A stretch of DNA of 64,000 bases from Thalassotalea litorea. Its GTDB lineage: Bacteria; Pseudomonadota; Gammaproteobacteria; Enterobacterales; Alteromonadaceae. The notes under the pieces are model-generated. The model saw only the letters and a list, made by a program, of their open reading frames with translations, ran no database searches and was not told the DNA's origin. The translations under genes were made by a program, and so were the position numbers. Each line of letters starts with the position of its first letter. The first letter of the stretch is position 1. Location: contig NZ_VCBC01000011.1 of assembly GCF_005843925.1 (NCBI RefSeq), forward strand, positions 62,001-126,000, written 5' to 3'. Positions 37,365 to 46,529 of the stretch are shown piece by piece.

Positions 37365-38207
37365 ATGAAAATAGAACTCTTATCGACTTTTTTGGAAGTC
37401 AGTCACACCTTACATGTGCGGATAGCGGCGGAAAATTTGTTTCTAACCCAGGCTGCGGTTAGCGCTCGCATTAAACAATTGGAAACGGAATTAGGCGTAC
37501 TGCTTTTTGATCGTTCGCAAAAACGTTTGAAACTGACCGCAGAGGGCCATCGCCTGAATAAGCATGCCCGGGAAATGCTGACCTTATGGCAAAAAACAAA
37601 GTTGGACGTAGGGATTGCGCAGCATAACTCGATGCAGCTTTTTGTTGGTTCTATCACATCCATTTGGGATGTTGTTTTGCAAGACTGGTTGATAAAAATT
37701 CATCGTAATCTGGACGATGTTTGCTTATATACCAATACTTACTCTTCGCTTGAACTGCGTAAACAAATTCAAACCCGTTTGCTTGATGTTGCCTTTTTAT
37801 TTGAGCCAACCTACAGCGAAGATGTGATCACTGAAAAAGTAGCCACTGTACCGTTACAGCTTGTTTCCTCGATAGAAAATCAGCAGGTCAGCGATATCGA
37901 AAATTTTATTACGGTCGATTATGGTGAATCAGTAAACTCGCAGTTTCAAAGGCATTTCAACGAATTGATCGCGCCTCGTCATCATATGAGCCAGCCCCGT
38001 GTTGCATTAAATTTTATTCTCGACGTTGGCGGTTCCGCGTACTTGCCCAGACAGTTGTGCTTTGAATATATAAGAAAGAAAAAATTGTTTGTAGTCGATG
38101 ATACTCCGGTTTATGAACGAGAAATTTTTGCCGTCTATCTGGCGCAAAATCAAAAAATCTCTACCATAAAGGATGCCTTGCAAATATTCCCATACATACG
38201 TAATTGA
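37365..38207 (+). CDS. LysR family transcriptional regulator (HdfR-like)
   Basis: This 280-residue protein has an N-terminal winged helix with ELLSTFLEVSHTLHVRIAAENLFLTQAAVSARIKQ (split motif, about residues 3-38), close to HdfR-type LysR proteins, and a C-terminal effector-binding part. It is divergent from the rimK operon and is the prime candidate to control it. No ribosome-binding site is seen; an inverted repeat occupies that position. Confidence 0.92.
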   Translation: MKIELLSTFLEVSHTLHVRIAAENLFLTQAAVSARIKQLETELGVLLFDRSQKRLKLTAEGHRLNKHAREMLTLWQKTKLDVGIAQHNSMQLFVGSITSIWDVVLQDWLIKIHRNLDDVCLYTNTYSSLELRKQIQTRLLDVAFLFEPTYSEDVITEKVATVPLQLVSSIENQQVSDIENFITVDYGESVNSQFQRHFNELIAPRHHMSQPRVALNFILDVGGSAYLPRQLCFEYIRKKKLFVVDDTPVYEREIFAVYLAQNQKISTIKDALQIFPYIRN

Positions 38208-38271
38208 TAAAATTAATTTTTCATAAACCCGATTTTTAATAAAAAATAATGATTGTTGGCTTCTGGACGGT

Positions 38272-39225
38272 TTATAGCCACCGACTTTTTTTCAATATTA
38301 TTGTTAAAAGCAGGGCGATTATCAGCAGAAAAAGACATACCAGGTAAAAAGCACTGGAATTTTCCGCGCCGGGCATGCCGCCAACATTGATGCCGAGTAA
38401 GCCGGTTAAAAACCCAAGAGGTAAGAAAATCGCAGCAACAATAGACAAAACATACATGCGGTTATTCATGGTTTGGCCCAGGTTTACGTTGATCTCTTCT
38501 TGCAATACATTGGCCCGCTCTTTACATAAATCCAGCTCTTCAATATACAATTGCAGGTGGTTTAGCGATTCGCGGATTTCGATTTTGTGTTCAGCATCGA
38601 TAAATTTGTTTTTATCACTGAGCAAAGTCAGCAAGGCATCGCGTTGAGGCCCTAAGTAGCGGCGAATTGCAATGATTTGCCGGCGCAGATTGGCAAGCTC
38701 AGATTGAAACGCCGTTTCTTTATTTTCAATCGCTAAATCTTCAAAACCCGACAGTGTATCTTCGATAAAATGAACCGTACCGGCCATATTGTCTGTCAGG
38801 TTCGCAATCAGCGTGCACAGCCATGCAGATGGTTCATTTGGCCCCGCATTAGAATCAAGCGCAATCGCGATATTATCTAGTGCGACAAGTTTTCGTCTGC
38901 CAGTAGATAATACGGAATCCTTAGTTATGAAAACCCGAACTGAAACCATGTCTTCGGGTTTGGAATTTTTCGCTAAATTAATCCCTCGAAGAGACAAAAG
39001 AATGCCATTTTCGAGCAACTGTGCCCGCGGGCGGGTTTCTTCTGATAGCAGAGCATCGGCAATCACACTATCTAAAGGAAAATCTTGTAATTGCTCTACG
39101 TTGGTGAGGTTCGCATAATTTAAATGTAACCAACGACGTTTTAGCTCGGTGTCGACTTTATCAGGATCTCGCCGTTTCTGAGTCCTTAAATCGAAATCGT
39201 ATTCTTCTATTGGCACCGTTGTCAT
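38272..39225 (-). CDS. zntB: Zinc transporter ZntB (CorA family)
   Basis: This 317-residue protein is a CorA-type metal channel: a soluble N-terminal domain with coiled helices (about 150-250), then two C-terminal membrane helices joined by GLLGINVGGMPG. The GIN motif in place of the Mg2+-selective GMN motif points to ZntB. It moves Zn2+ across the inner membrane. It converges on the LysR gene, and a palindrome lies 43-65 bases upstream of its start. Confidence 0.93.
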   Translation of the reverse strand: MTTVPIEEYDFDLRTQKRRDPDKVDTELKRRWLHLNYANLTNVEQLQDFPLDSVIADALLSEETRPRAQLLENGILLSLRGINLAKNSKPEDMVSVRVFITKDSVLSTGRRKLVALDNIAIALDSNAGPNEPSAWLCTLIANLTDNMAGTVHFIEDTLSGFEDLAIENKETAFQSELANLRRQIIAIRRYLGPQRDALLTLLSDKNKFIDAEHKIEIRESLNHLQLYIEELDLCKERANVLQEEINVNLGQTMNNRMYVLSIVAAIFLPLGFLTGLLGINVGGMPGAENSSAFYLVCLFLLIIALLLTIILKKSRWL

Positions 39226-39267
39226 AGTGCGATCCTTTATGTTATTCGTCGCATAAATACCGTTAAC

Positions 39268-39290
39268 GTTACTTTACCTAGGAAAGTAAC
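39268..39290. promoter_or_regulatory. Palindrome upstream of zntB
   Basis: GTTACTTT (39268-39275) and AAAGTAAC (39283-39290) flank ACCTAGG; except for one extra A the 23-bp element is a perfect palindrome. It lies 43-65 bases upstream of the zntB start and may be an operator. Confidence 0.5.
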
Positions 39291-39513
39291 TGATTGAAAC
39301 TTAGATTTTTGTTATCAAATAGCTTCAAGGTATTTTGTAAGCTGAACTGTGTTGGGCAATTGTTGACAAAGGTAGGTCAACTCGAGGTTCGAGCCGATAT
39401 CACCAGGCATTGAGAAGCCATGTTGTGTTATTCGCTAAAATAGCTCAAGCTTTAACCGATGAAGGTTTTATAGGCACGATTTCATTCAAAGTATTTCTCC
39501 GTTACGTCGCGTT

Positions 39514-40821
39514 TTGATTATCTTTACCCTGGTATTGGCCGGTGAGATAATTTTTAGTTTGCCATTTCATGTGGCGCGATTTTTTCGTCCCAGTTTTTTG
39601 GAAGTGTTTCAACTTACCAATACCGAGCTAGGCGATGTGTTTGGCCTTTATGGTTTGTTGGCCATGCTTGCTTATTTTCCTGGCGGACCATTAGCGGATC
39701 GATTTCCCCCGAAAATTCTAATGAGCGTTTCACTATTGCTAACGGCTGCTGGTGCCTTGTACTTGGTGCAAATTCCCTCGCTACAGGGGCTCACTTTGTT
39801 ATTTGCCTATTGGGGGGTGACGACAATTTTCCTATTCTGGGCAGCGATGATTAAATTAACCCGGCTTTGGGGGGGTGAAAACTCACAAGGTAAGGCATTT
39901 GCGGTATTGGACGGTGGACGCGGTTTTGTCGCTGCCGGCGCGGCTACCATAGGCGTGGTTTTAATGGGCATGGTTGCCCCGGAAGTGTCTAATGGCGCCG
40001 ATCAGCAGCGCCAGAGCCTGCAAGCGGTTATCAGTTTCTATGGTATTGCCACATGTGCTGCCGGATTGTTGGTACTCGTTGTAATTCCCTCAGAAAATTA
40101 TCAGGATAATTCTGAGGCAGAGCAATTCAATGAATCGTCTGATAAGGCGCATGATAAACCCCTTGATATGCCGTCGGGGAAAAACGCTCGTTCGCAACAT
40201 ACCCTATGGGAAGATATTGGTTATGTGCTCAAGCGTCCGGTTATCTGGTTGCAAGGGTTAATTGTTCTAACCGCTTATTGTGGATACAAAGGGCTGGACT
40301 ATTTTGGTCTGTATTTAACCTCCGTGTTTTCTTATACCCCAATTGAGTCCTCGCAATTTGTTGCTAATGTGTCTTACGTCAGACTTGGCGCGGCATTAGT
40401 GGCAGGGGTAATTGCCGACAAAATTGGCATCGGCAAAACCGTAACTTCAATTTTTGTTTTGTTACTGGCAAGTTTCCTTATCTATCTGCCGTTTGGCGAT
40501 GCGGAAACGGTGTGGATTAAAGTGAATATTGTTACCACTTTCTTGTTGGTATTTGCGATCAGAGCAATTTACTTTGCCTTGCTGGAAGAAAGTCAGGTAG
40601 CAACCAGTCGTACCGGTATTGCCGTAGGTATTATTTCTGTCGTTGGATTTACTCCGGATATTTTCTTTGCCCCGATTGCCGGACGATTATTGGATGGCGC
40701 ACCTGGCGTTACCGGTTTCCATCACTTGTTCTTATTGCTGGCAGTGATATCGGTTATTGGCGCTGTAGCGAGCTATCGACTGTTCGTTTACATCAAGCGA
40801 GATCGGAAAATACGGGCATAA
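39514..40821 (+). CDS. MFS transporter
   Basis: About 435 residues with 12 hydrophobic segments; the first inter-helix loop GGPLADRFPPK has the MFS signature, and a hydrophilic central loop (about 190-230) divides the halves. The substrate is unknown; it is near but read away from the sugar locus. The start is unclear. The first usual start codon in frame is TTG at 39514, which leaves a very short N terminus, and upstream the frame runs to a stop at 39460 with only an ATT at 39484 as another option. Confidence 0.82.
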   Translation: MIIFTLVLAGEIIFSLPFHVARFFRPSFLEVFQLTNTELGDVFGLYGLLAMLAYFPGGPLADRFPPKILMSVSLLLTAAGALYLVQIPSLQGLTLLFAYWGVTTIFLFWAAMIKLTRLWGGENSQGKAFAVLDGGRGFVAAGAATIGVVLMGMVAPEVSNGADQQRQSLQAVISFYGIATCAAGLLVLVVIPSENYQDNSEAEQFNESSDKAHDKPLDMPSGKNARSQHTLWEDIGYVLKRPVIWLQGLIVLTAYCGYKGLDYFGLYLTSVFSYTPIESSQFVANVSYVRLGAALVAGVIADKIGIGKTVTSIFVLLLASFLIYLPFGDAETVWIKVNIVTTFLLVFAIRAIYFALLEESQVATSRTGIAVGIISVVGFTPDIFFAPIAGRLLDGAPGVTGFHHLFLLLAVISVIGAVASYRLFVYIKRDRKIRA

Positions 40822-40848
40822 AAAAAGCTCTGAAATTCAGAGCTTTTT
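40822..40848. terminator. Bidirectional terminator
   Basis: AAAAAGCTCTGAA (40822-40834) and TTCAGAGCTTTTT (40836-40848) form a symmetrical hairpin with A and T runs on the two sides. It ends both the MFS gene and the convergent GH127 gene. Confidence 0.88.
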
Positions 40849-40881
40849 ACTATATTGAAATACCGAAATATTCGGTATGGG

Positions 40882-42867
40882 TTATTTCCAGATGACCGGT
40901 AGGAATACCGACATTTCTGCGGTACCTCGGTTACTCCAGGAAAAGTAGGGGACAAACTGGGTCTTATGGGTTTGCCATTGTGGTTTTTCCATCGCGCGAT
41001 ACATACCCTGTTGTGGTACAGGTCGCAACTGAACGTTTGCTTCAATGGTTGAAATACCACCCAAAAATTCAGGCTTGTGAACGGTTTTCAGTTCGACATC
41101 GCCTTCAACATAGACATCAAGAATTTCAGTGTTTTCAGGCAAATCTGGTGATTCAATGCAATATACTACCGGTCCACGCTTAACCGCGACCTGGTTGCGA
41201 ACCTCTTCGATGCGAGGATGACCTTCGATAAATGTGGCTTCCATCGGAATATCAATCACAATCACATCGCCGGCGCGCCACTGACGATTGATAATGGCAT
41301 AGGTACCAGGTGTTGCATCGACATTAGCCGCTTCACCGTTAATGGTGATAGTTGCACCCGTCGCCCAACCCGGAACACGCAATGCGATATCAAAAGCATC
41401 GGACTTACAGCCCTCAACAGTCAGTTTCACCAACCCTTTCCATGGATATTCGGTATCTTGAATCAGCTTAATTTCGGAACCATCACTCAGCTGAGTATTT
41501 AACGCATTACCGCCATACAGATTTACATAAACGCCGTTCTCAGCAATGCTGTAGGCCCAACCAGAGAGGTTTGAAATGGTGCGAACCAAATTTGGTGGAC
41601 AACAAAAACAAGACAAATACCCTTCACGGTTGGCAGTCTCGGTTACATCGGCATGGGCATCATAATCGCGGGTATTGTGGATCATACGTAAAGGATTGGC
41701 GTAGAAATAGTCCTTACCTTCGACACTAATACCTGACAGGCCACTGTTATGCATCACCAGCTCGATAATGTCGGCATATTTGGCATCGCCATGAATATTT
41801 AACATACGGAAACTAAACATGGCATTACATAAGTTGGCACAGGTTTCGTTATAGGCGGTTAGGTTTGGCATCATGTAATCGTCGATAAAACCTTCTTCGA
41901 TCATATCGCGATTTACCGAAGCGCCATAGTGAGTCTGACCCACAGCGCCAGTGGCATACATTTTCTTTTCCGTAACACTTTCCCATAAACGATCAAGAGC
42001 ACTAATTAATGCAGTTTCACCAGTTTCCGCATAAACGTCTGCGGCACCCGCATAATAATACAGAGCGAGAACAGCGTGACCAACCGGTTCGGTTTCTTCT
42101 CGAAGCGGGGTGCGCTCTTGCACCATATCACCAATCGGATAACCCACGGTGGTCGCATCATGAACAATGTCGTACGTTCCACGACGATCAATAAATTTTT
42201 GTGCCAAGAGTAGATATTTCTTATCACCTACACTTCGGTAAAGCTCAACCAAACCCATAATCTGTGTCTGGTTAAATCCAAATCTTTGGAAATGTTTAGT
42301 GTCTGGGAAGAATATGGTGTAGAGCAAATCAGCATGCTTGATTGCTAAATCTAAGAAATTGCGTTGACCGGTTAATCGATAGTGAGCACAGGCACTGATT
42401 AATAAGTGCCCAGTATTATACATTTCATGATATTTACGGTTCTCATAACGATCCGCATCGGCTGTTAATTGAATTTGCGTTTGCAAATAACCATCGGGCT
42501 CTTGCGCTTTTTCAATAATCGCAATGTATTCATCAAGTTCTTTTAATAGATTTTGATCTTTGCTCAATGCATAGGCATAGGTCTTTGCTTCCATAAATTT
42601 ATAGAAGTCACCATCGTGCCAGTACATGCCCTGATGTTCGCCTTCTTTGATGCCTGCGGCAATTTTAAAGTTGTTTAGAGCGTGGCCGATATCACCACAT
42701 AAAACGTCACCCATATAAGGGATCATAACATCGATGGCTTTTTGTGTTTTCTCAGCCCAAAAACCTGAGGTCCACTGACAGTCGCCAAAATTTATGGCGC
42801 GTAATTTAACGTGTGGGCTATTTGCGTTGGCGATAATTGCCTTGTCGTGAGTATACTGAGCGTTCAT
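40882..42867 (-). CDS. GH127 family glycoside hydrolase (candidate 3,6-anhydro-D-galactosidase)
   Basis: This 661-residue protein has the DUF1680/GH127 (alpha/alpha)6 barrel. The zinc-thiolate centre of the family is complete: E341 and C343 in YNETCANLC, and C422-C423 in CFCCPPN, with one Cys as the expected nucleophile. Founding members are beta-L-arabinofuranosidases, but in carrageenan loci of Zobellia and other marine bacteria GH127 and GH129 enzymes release 3,6-anhydro-D-galactose. That role fits this locus, which carries anhydrogalactose-oxidation genes and sulfatases. There is no signal peptide, so it acts in the cytoplasm on imported oligosaccharides. It is divergent from the sugar porter gene. 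Confidence 0.87.
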   Translation of the reverse strand: MNAQYTHDKAIIANANSPHVKLRAINFGDCQWTSGFWAEKTQKAIDVMIPYMGDVLCGDIGHALNNFKIAAGIKEGEHQGMYWHDGDFYKFMEAKTYAYALSKDQNLLKELDEYIAIIEKAQEPDGYLQTQIQLTADADRYENRKYHEMYNTGHLLISACAHYRLTGQRNFLDLAIKHADLLYTIFFPDTKHFQRFGFNQTQIMGLVELYRSVGDKKYLLLAQKFIDRRGTYDIVHDATTVGYPIGDMVQERTPLREETEPVGHAVLALYYYAGAADVYAETGETALISALDRLWESVTEKKMYATGAVGQTHYGASVNRDMIEEGFIDDYMMPNLTAYNETCANLCNAMFSFRMLNIHGDAKYADIIELVMHNSGLSGISVEGKDYFYANPLRMIHNTRDYDAHADVTETANREGYLSCFCCPPNLVRTISNLSGWAYSIAENGVYVNLYGGNALNTQLSDGSEIKLIQDTEYPWKGLVKLTVEGCKSDAFDIALRVPGWATGATITINGEAANVDATPGTYAIINRQWRAGDVIVIDIPMEATFIEGHPRIEEVRNQVAVKRGPVVYCIESPDLPENTEILDVYVEGDVELKTVHKPEFLGGISTIEANVQLRPVPQQGMYRAMEKPQWQTHKTQFVPYFSWSNRGTAEMSVFLPVIWK

Positions 42868-43263
42868 TATTACTATCTCGTTGTTTATTTTAGTCTACGC
42901 TGTACCGGCAAGAAGTCTGTATTGATATCACAAATATTACTTCTTCTTGTCACTAAAAACTTTAATTCTTTCGTGCTTAGGCCATTGCGAGGGCTTAAAC
43001 TCGACTTTACTGCTGTTATCAAATACTACTGCCCCATTTGTTAGTCATTAAGGTATATCGAACAAAGCCAATGAAACTTAATGTCTCAACTAACTTGCGT
43101 GCTGGCATGAAATCCGTCTTCAACGCAGAAGTGAAATGCATGCTTACAACATCTTTGTTGTTAGCTTCAATATACCCATAACGATTACAGCTTTGATAAA
43201 CTGACGAAAAATGTAAATTCGAAAGTTAAATTAAGCCATTTTTAGGTTGTATTTGAATACCGT
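42868..43263. other. Divergent control region of GH127 and sugar porter genes
   Basis: This stretch of about 400 bases has no convincing gene. At 43142-43165 GCTTACAACA and TGTTGTTAGC form an inverted repeat (9 of 10 pairs), a possible second operator for the GH127 side. The 17-bp locus operator follows at its right end. Confidence 0.5.
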
Positions 43264-43280
43264 TAAACATAATATGTTTA
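43264..43280. promoter_or_regulatory. Locus operator, site 1 (sugar porter-dgoKA operon)
   Basis: TAAACATAATATGTTTA is a perfect palindrome (8-base arms, one central base). A TATAAT box at 43282-43287 follows directly, so a bound protein would block polymerase. The identical 17-mer precedes the GntR gene at 46480. Confidence 0.85.
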
Positions 43281-43314
43281 ATATAATGCTATGTATAGAG
43301 GTTTGGCAATAATT

Positions 43315-44883
43315 ATGAAAAAAAGTCCAAATGCCAATGTCACCCAATTTTCTCTGATTGCCGCTTTCGGCGGATTTGTGTTTGGGTTGGATGCGGCAAA
43401 TATTTCTGGTGCAGTACGGTTTGTCAGTTCTTTATTCGAATTGGACGCCCTACAACAAGGTACAGTGGTCGGTTGTGCGTTGCTCGGGGTTATTGTTGCA
43501 CTATTTTTTACTGGCACATTGGTTGAAAAATTTGGCCGTGCAAAAGTGTTACTTGGTATCGGCCTGACTTACTCTTTGTCTTCGTTGCTGTCCGCAACGG
43601 CGGTGAATTATGAAATGCTGGTTGTCGGTCGCTTTATTGGTGGTGTAGCCTTTGCGTCGATAACGGTCTCTGCTATGTATATTGGCGAGATTGCCCCTGC
43701 TCAAAAGCGTGGGAAATTCGTCTCCATAAACCAATTTATGATCGGGTTAGGGCTGCTGCTCGCGTTTGTTATCAATTACTTTTTGATCAAGTCGATGGCA
43801 AGTATCGACTGGCTTAATAATGACAATGTGTGGCGAGTCATGCTCGGTGCCGAACTTATTGCGAATGCTTTGTGGGTTGCACTATTGCTGAAAATACCAG
43901 AATCTCCACGTTGGTTAATGATGCAAAATCGTGAGGCTGAAGCGCGCGAAGTGTTTGCTCAAATTGCTTCCCCGGATGAGGTTGAACAAGTCGTCAGCCA
44001 GGTAAAGCAGAGCTTAAAGGAAGAGCAAAAGTTAACGACCAAACGTCAGTTAAAAGAGTTGTTTAGCAAACGCATGCGGTTAGTGCTGTTTGTTGCGGTG
44101 GTTTATGCCATCGTCCAGGGAGCAACAGGGATGAATGCCGTATTGTTTTTTGCGCCTATGGTCTTTGAGCAAGTAGGCATGAGTGTTGAAGATACGTTTA
44201 TGCAAACGATAACCACAGGTGTAGTGGGTTTACTGGCAACTTTAATCGCCATCGCTTTTGTTGAAAAGCTTGGCCGCCGGGTATTAACTCTGGCAGGGTT
44301 AGTCTTGGTCGTTGTCGCTCACGGTTCAACGTATTTTGGCTTTTCGAACACCCAGTACGTGTTTGATGACGCGGCAATGACAACCATTACGGCAAAGCTT
44401 GAAAAACAAAATATCGGTCAAGAAAAATTACAACTTCTGGCAGGACACAGCTATAACAGCGATGTTGAGTTGAAAAAAGCGCTGGCGGATACCTTCACTA
44501 AGAAAGAGTTACCGCTGGTCAGTGGCCCAATCATTAATGCGACGATTGAAGGGGTTAACGCACCTTTAGTGTTATTTGGTATCTTCGCGTTTTTAGCCGC
44601 CTTTAACCTGTCCATCGGGCCTATTATGTGGGTGATATTTTCCGAAGTATTTCCAAATTCTGTGCGCTCAGTCGCGCTGCCATTTGCCGCATTGGTTCAG
44701 ACAATCTCGTCCTGGTCGATACAACAGTTTTTCCCGTGGCAACTTGATAACCTTGGCGCGGCGAGTATTTTTGCACTTTATGCAATTATCGGCACCATTG
44801 GCTTAATCATCATGTATTTCATTTTGCCGGAAACCAAGGGCAAAACGATAGAACAAATAGAATTGGATTTAGCGAAGGCTTAG
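43315..44883 (+). CDS. Sugar porter family MFS transporter
   Basis: About 522 residues with 12 hydrophobic segments and the sugar porter signatures: GRAKVLLGIGL, VGRFIGGVAFASITV, PESPRWLMMQ and the C-terminal PETKGKTIEQIE. A long hydrophilic loop (about residues 345-415) is inserted before the last helices. It should bring a monosaccharide, probably 3,6-anhydrogalactose or galactose, across the inner membrane. The ATG at 43315 is chosen because it lies 34 bases after the operator, almost as in the GntR gene; an in-frame ATG at 43291 lies only 10 bases from the operator. It heads an operon with dgoK and dgoA. Confidence 0.9.
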   Translation: MKKSPNANVTQFSLIAAFGGFVFGLDAANISGAVRFVSSLFELDALQQGTVVGCALLGVIVALFFTGTLVEKFGRAKVLLGIGLTYSLSSLLSATAVNYEMLVVGRFIGGVAFASITVSAMYIGEIAPAQKRGKFVSINQFMIGLGLLLAFVINYFLIKSMASIDWLNNDNVWRVMLGAELIANALWVALLLKIPESPRWLMMQNREAEAREVFAQIASPDEVEQVVSQVKQSLKEEQKLTTKRQLKELFSKRMRLVLFVAVVYAIVQGATGMNAVLFFAPMVFEQVGMSVEDTFMQTITTGVVGLLATLIAIAFVEKLGRRVLTLAGLVLVVVAHGSTYFGFSNTQYVFDDAAMTTITAKLEKQNIGQEKLQLLAGHSYNSDVELKKALADTFTKKELPLVSGPIINATIEGVNAPLVLFGIFAFLAAFNLSIGPIMWVIFSEVFPNSVRSVALPFAALVQTISSWSIQQFFPWQLDNLGAASIFALYAIIGTIGLIIMYFILPETKGKTIEQIELDLAKA

Positions 44884-44886
44884 GTA

Positions 44887-45804
44887 ATGGATACAGCAAA
44901 TATCAATCACGTTATTGTTGATTGGGGGACCACTAATTTTCGCGCCTTCGCAATGGATGCGGAACATCGATTGCTGGCGACGAAAGAAGCATCTTTGGGA
45001 TTGTTAAGCGTAAGTGATGGAAATTTTGCCCAGGCGCTGCAAAAACAGTTGGGTGATTGGCTAGACCCGGAAAACCCATTTCCTGTATTTATGGCAGGTA
45101 TGGTCGGGAGTGCAAAAGGTTGGGTGAATGTACCCTATGCGCAAACTCCGGCTTGCGCATCTGACTTAGTTAAGAACGCATATCGATTCGAACTACCCTG
45201 GGGTGGTGAAGCAATAATTATCCCTGGTGTGAGTCATAACAGTCAAAACGATCAGTATGATGTGATGCGAGGCGAAGAAGTGCAGCTCCTCGGATTAGCC
45301 GAGCTAATCCGCAAAGATGATTTTCAAGCTGTTCTGCCGGGCACTCATAGTAAGCAAGTCGCGTTTGAGCAGGGCATGATAAATCATTTTTCCAGTTACC
45401 TGACTGGCGAAGTGTTTTCGGTGTTTAGCGAACACACTATGCTAGGCAAAGGTCTACCAAAAAGTGAAACTTTTGATCAGGTGGCTTTTATTAAGGGTGT
45501 AAAAGAAGCCCAAAGTGGTGAACTGACGAATAAGATGTTCCTTGCCTGGACCCACAGGCTATTCAATAATCTTAAAGAGCAACAGATCAAAGATTATTTA
45601 TCGGGCCTTTTAATTGGTTTTGAATTACGTAATTTGTCGGTTCAGGACGTCTTTCTCGTTGGTGGACAAGCGCTATGCCAGCGCTATGAATTAGCTTTAC
45701 AGCAATTGTCGAAAAACGGCCAAATCTTTTCAGGCAATGATTGCTTTTTGGCAGGAATGAAAAAATTGATCTCGGAACTACAAAATGAACACTACTCTAA
45801 ATGA
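44887..45804 (+). CDS. dgoK: 2-dehydro-3-deoxygalactonokinase
   Basis: This 305-residue sugar kinase has the family motifs VIVDWGTTNFRAFAMD (phosphate loop 1), FMAGMVGSAKGW, DVMRGEEVQLLG and LPGTHSKQVAFE. It phosphorylates 2-keto-3-deoxy-D-galactonate at C6. In carrageenan catabolism the same step (DauK) follows ring opening of 3,6-anhydro-D-galactonate. It lies 3 bases after the porter gene and overlaps dgoA by 20 bases, indicating tight co-expression. Confidence 0.94.
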   Translation: MDTANINHVIVDWGTTNFRAFAMDAEHRLLATKEASLGLLSVSDGNFAQALQKQLGDWLDPENPFPVFMAGMVGSAKGWVNVPYAQTPACASDLVKNAYRFELPWGGEAIIIPGVSHNSQNDQYDVMRGEEVQLLGLAELIRKDDFQAVLPGTHSKQVAFEQGMINHFSSYLTGEVFSVFSEHTMLGKGLPKSETFDQVAFIKGVKEAQSGELTNKMFLAWTHRLFNNLKEQQIKDYLSGLLIGFELRNLSVQDVFLVGGQALCQRYELALQQLSKNGQIFSGNDCFLAGMKKLISELQNEHYSK

Positions 45805-46420
45805 CCACCTACCACTTATCGCGATTATCCGTGGGGTGACGCCCGATACTGTGATTGACGTTGCGAACATCCTAATCGAGGAAGGGTTTACCATGATTGA
45901 GGTGCCTCTCAATAGCCCTCAGGCTTTGCAGAGCATTAAAATGTTGGTCGACGAATTCGGTACCCAGAAGTACTTGATTGGAGCAGGAACGGTCACCAAT
46001 CTGGAGTTAGCTGAGCAGGTTATTGCCACAGGTGCAAACTTGGTGGTAACACCCAATTGCGTTCCCGAGGTGATTTCCAGGTCAGTCGCTGCGGGGTGTG
46101 CGACATTTCCAGGCATCGTCACACCTACTGAAGCGTTTAATGCGCTGCATGCAGGCGCAACAGGGTTGAAATTATTTCCTATTTCCATGGTAGGAATTGC
46201 AGGGATGAAAGCCATGATGTCGGTGTTGCCACAAGGCACAGGGTTATACCCGGTTGGTGGTATAGACCCTTCAATCGATAGCATGAAACCTTATGTTGGC
46301 GCCGGTGCTGCAGGTTTTGGGTTGGGATCGTCCTTGTACAAACCAACCATGACGTTGGCTGATATACGCCAAAATGCCCGAAATTTTGTGAATAATTTCA
46401 AAGCTTGCCTACCCGTTTAG
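45785..46420 (+). CDS. dgoA: 2-dehydro-3-deoxy-6-phosphogalactonate aldolase
   Basis: This 211-residue class I aldolase has IAIIRGVTPD at the N terminus, MIEVPLNSPQALQSI, LIGAGTVTN and the Schiff-base lysine K129 in GLKLFPIS, close to E. coli DgoA. It splits the phosphorylated keto-deoxy acid to pyruvate and glyceraldehyde 3-phosphate. The pair DgoK-DgoA is what the D-anhydrogalactose (carrageenan) route needs; the L-anhydrogalactose (agar) route needs extra isomerising steps whose genes are not seen here. Confidence 0.94.
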   Translation: MNTTLNDHLPLIAIIRGVTPDTVIDVANILIEEGFTMIEVPLNSPQALQSIKMLVDEFGTQKYLIGAGTVTNLELAEQVIATGANLVVTPNCVPEVISRSVAAGCATFPGIVTPTEAFNALHAGATGLKLFPISMVGIAGMKAMMSVLPQGTGLYPVGGIDPSIDSMKPYVGAGAAGFGLGSSLYKPTMTLADIRQNARNFVNNFKACLPV

Positions 46421-46479
46421 GTATTTTAGCTAGATTTTGTAACTAAATTACAGTTTTCGCTGGTAACTTGCCGTCGAAG

Positions 46480-46496
46480 TAAACATAATATGTTTA
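46480..46496. promoter_or_regulatory. Locus operator, site 2 (GntR autoregulation)
   Basis: TAAACATAATATGTTTA, identical in all 17 bases to site 1, lies 33 bases before the start of the GntR gene. Confidence 0.85.
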
Positions 46497-46529
46497 ATAT
46501 CTTCATGTCAGGGAAGAAAGAATAGAATT

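Noticed and set aside
40882..42867. Naming the GH127 enzyme a beta-L-arabinofuranosidase
   Set aside because: The fold and active site fit, but nothing else in the locus handles arabinose, while anhydrogalactose genes are present; the substrate was left as a candidate.
45785..45804. dgoK/dgoA overlap considered as a frameshift or fusion
   Set aside because: Both genes are full length with family-typical ends; it is a normal coupled overlap.
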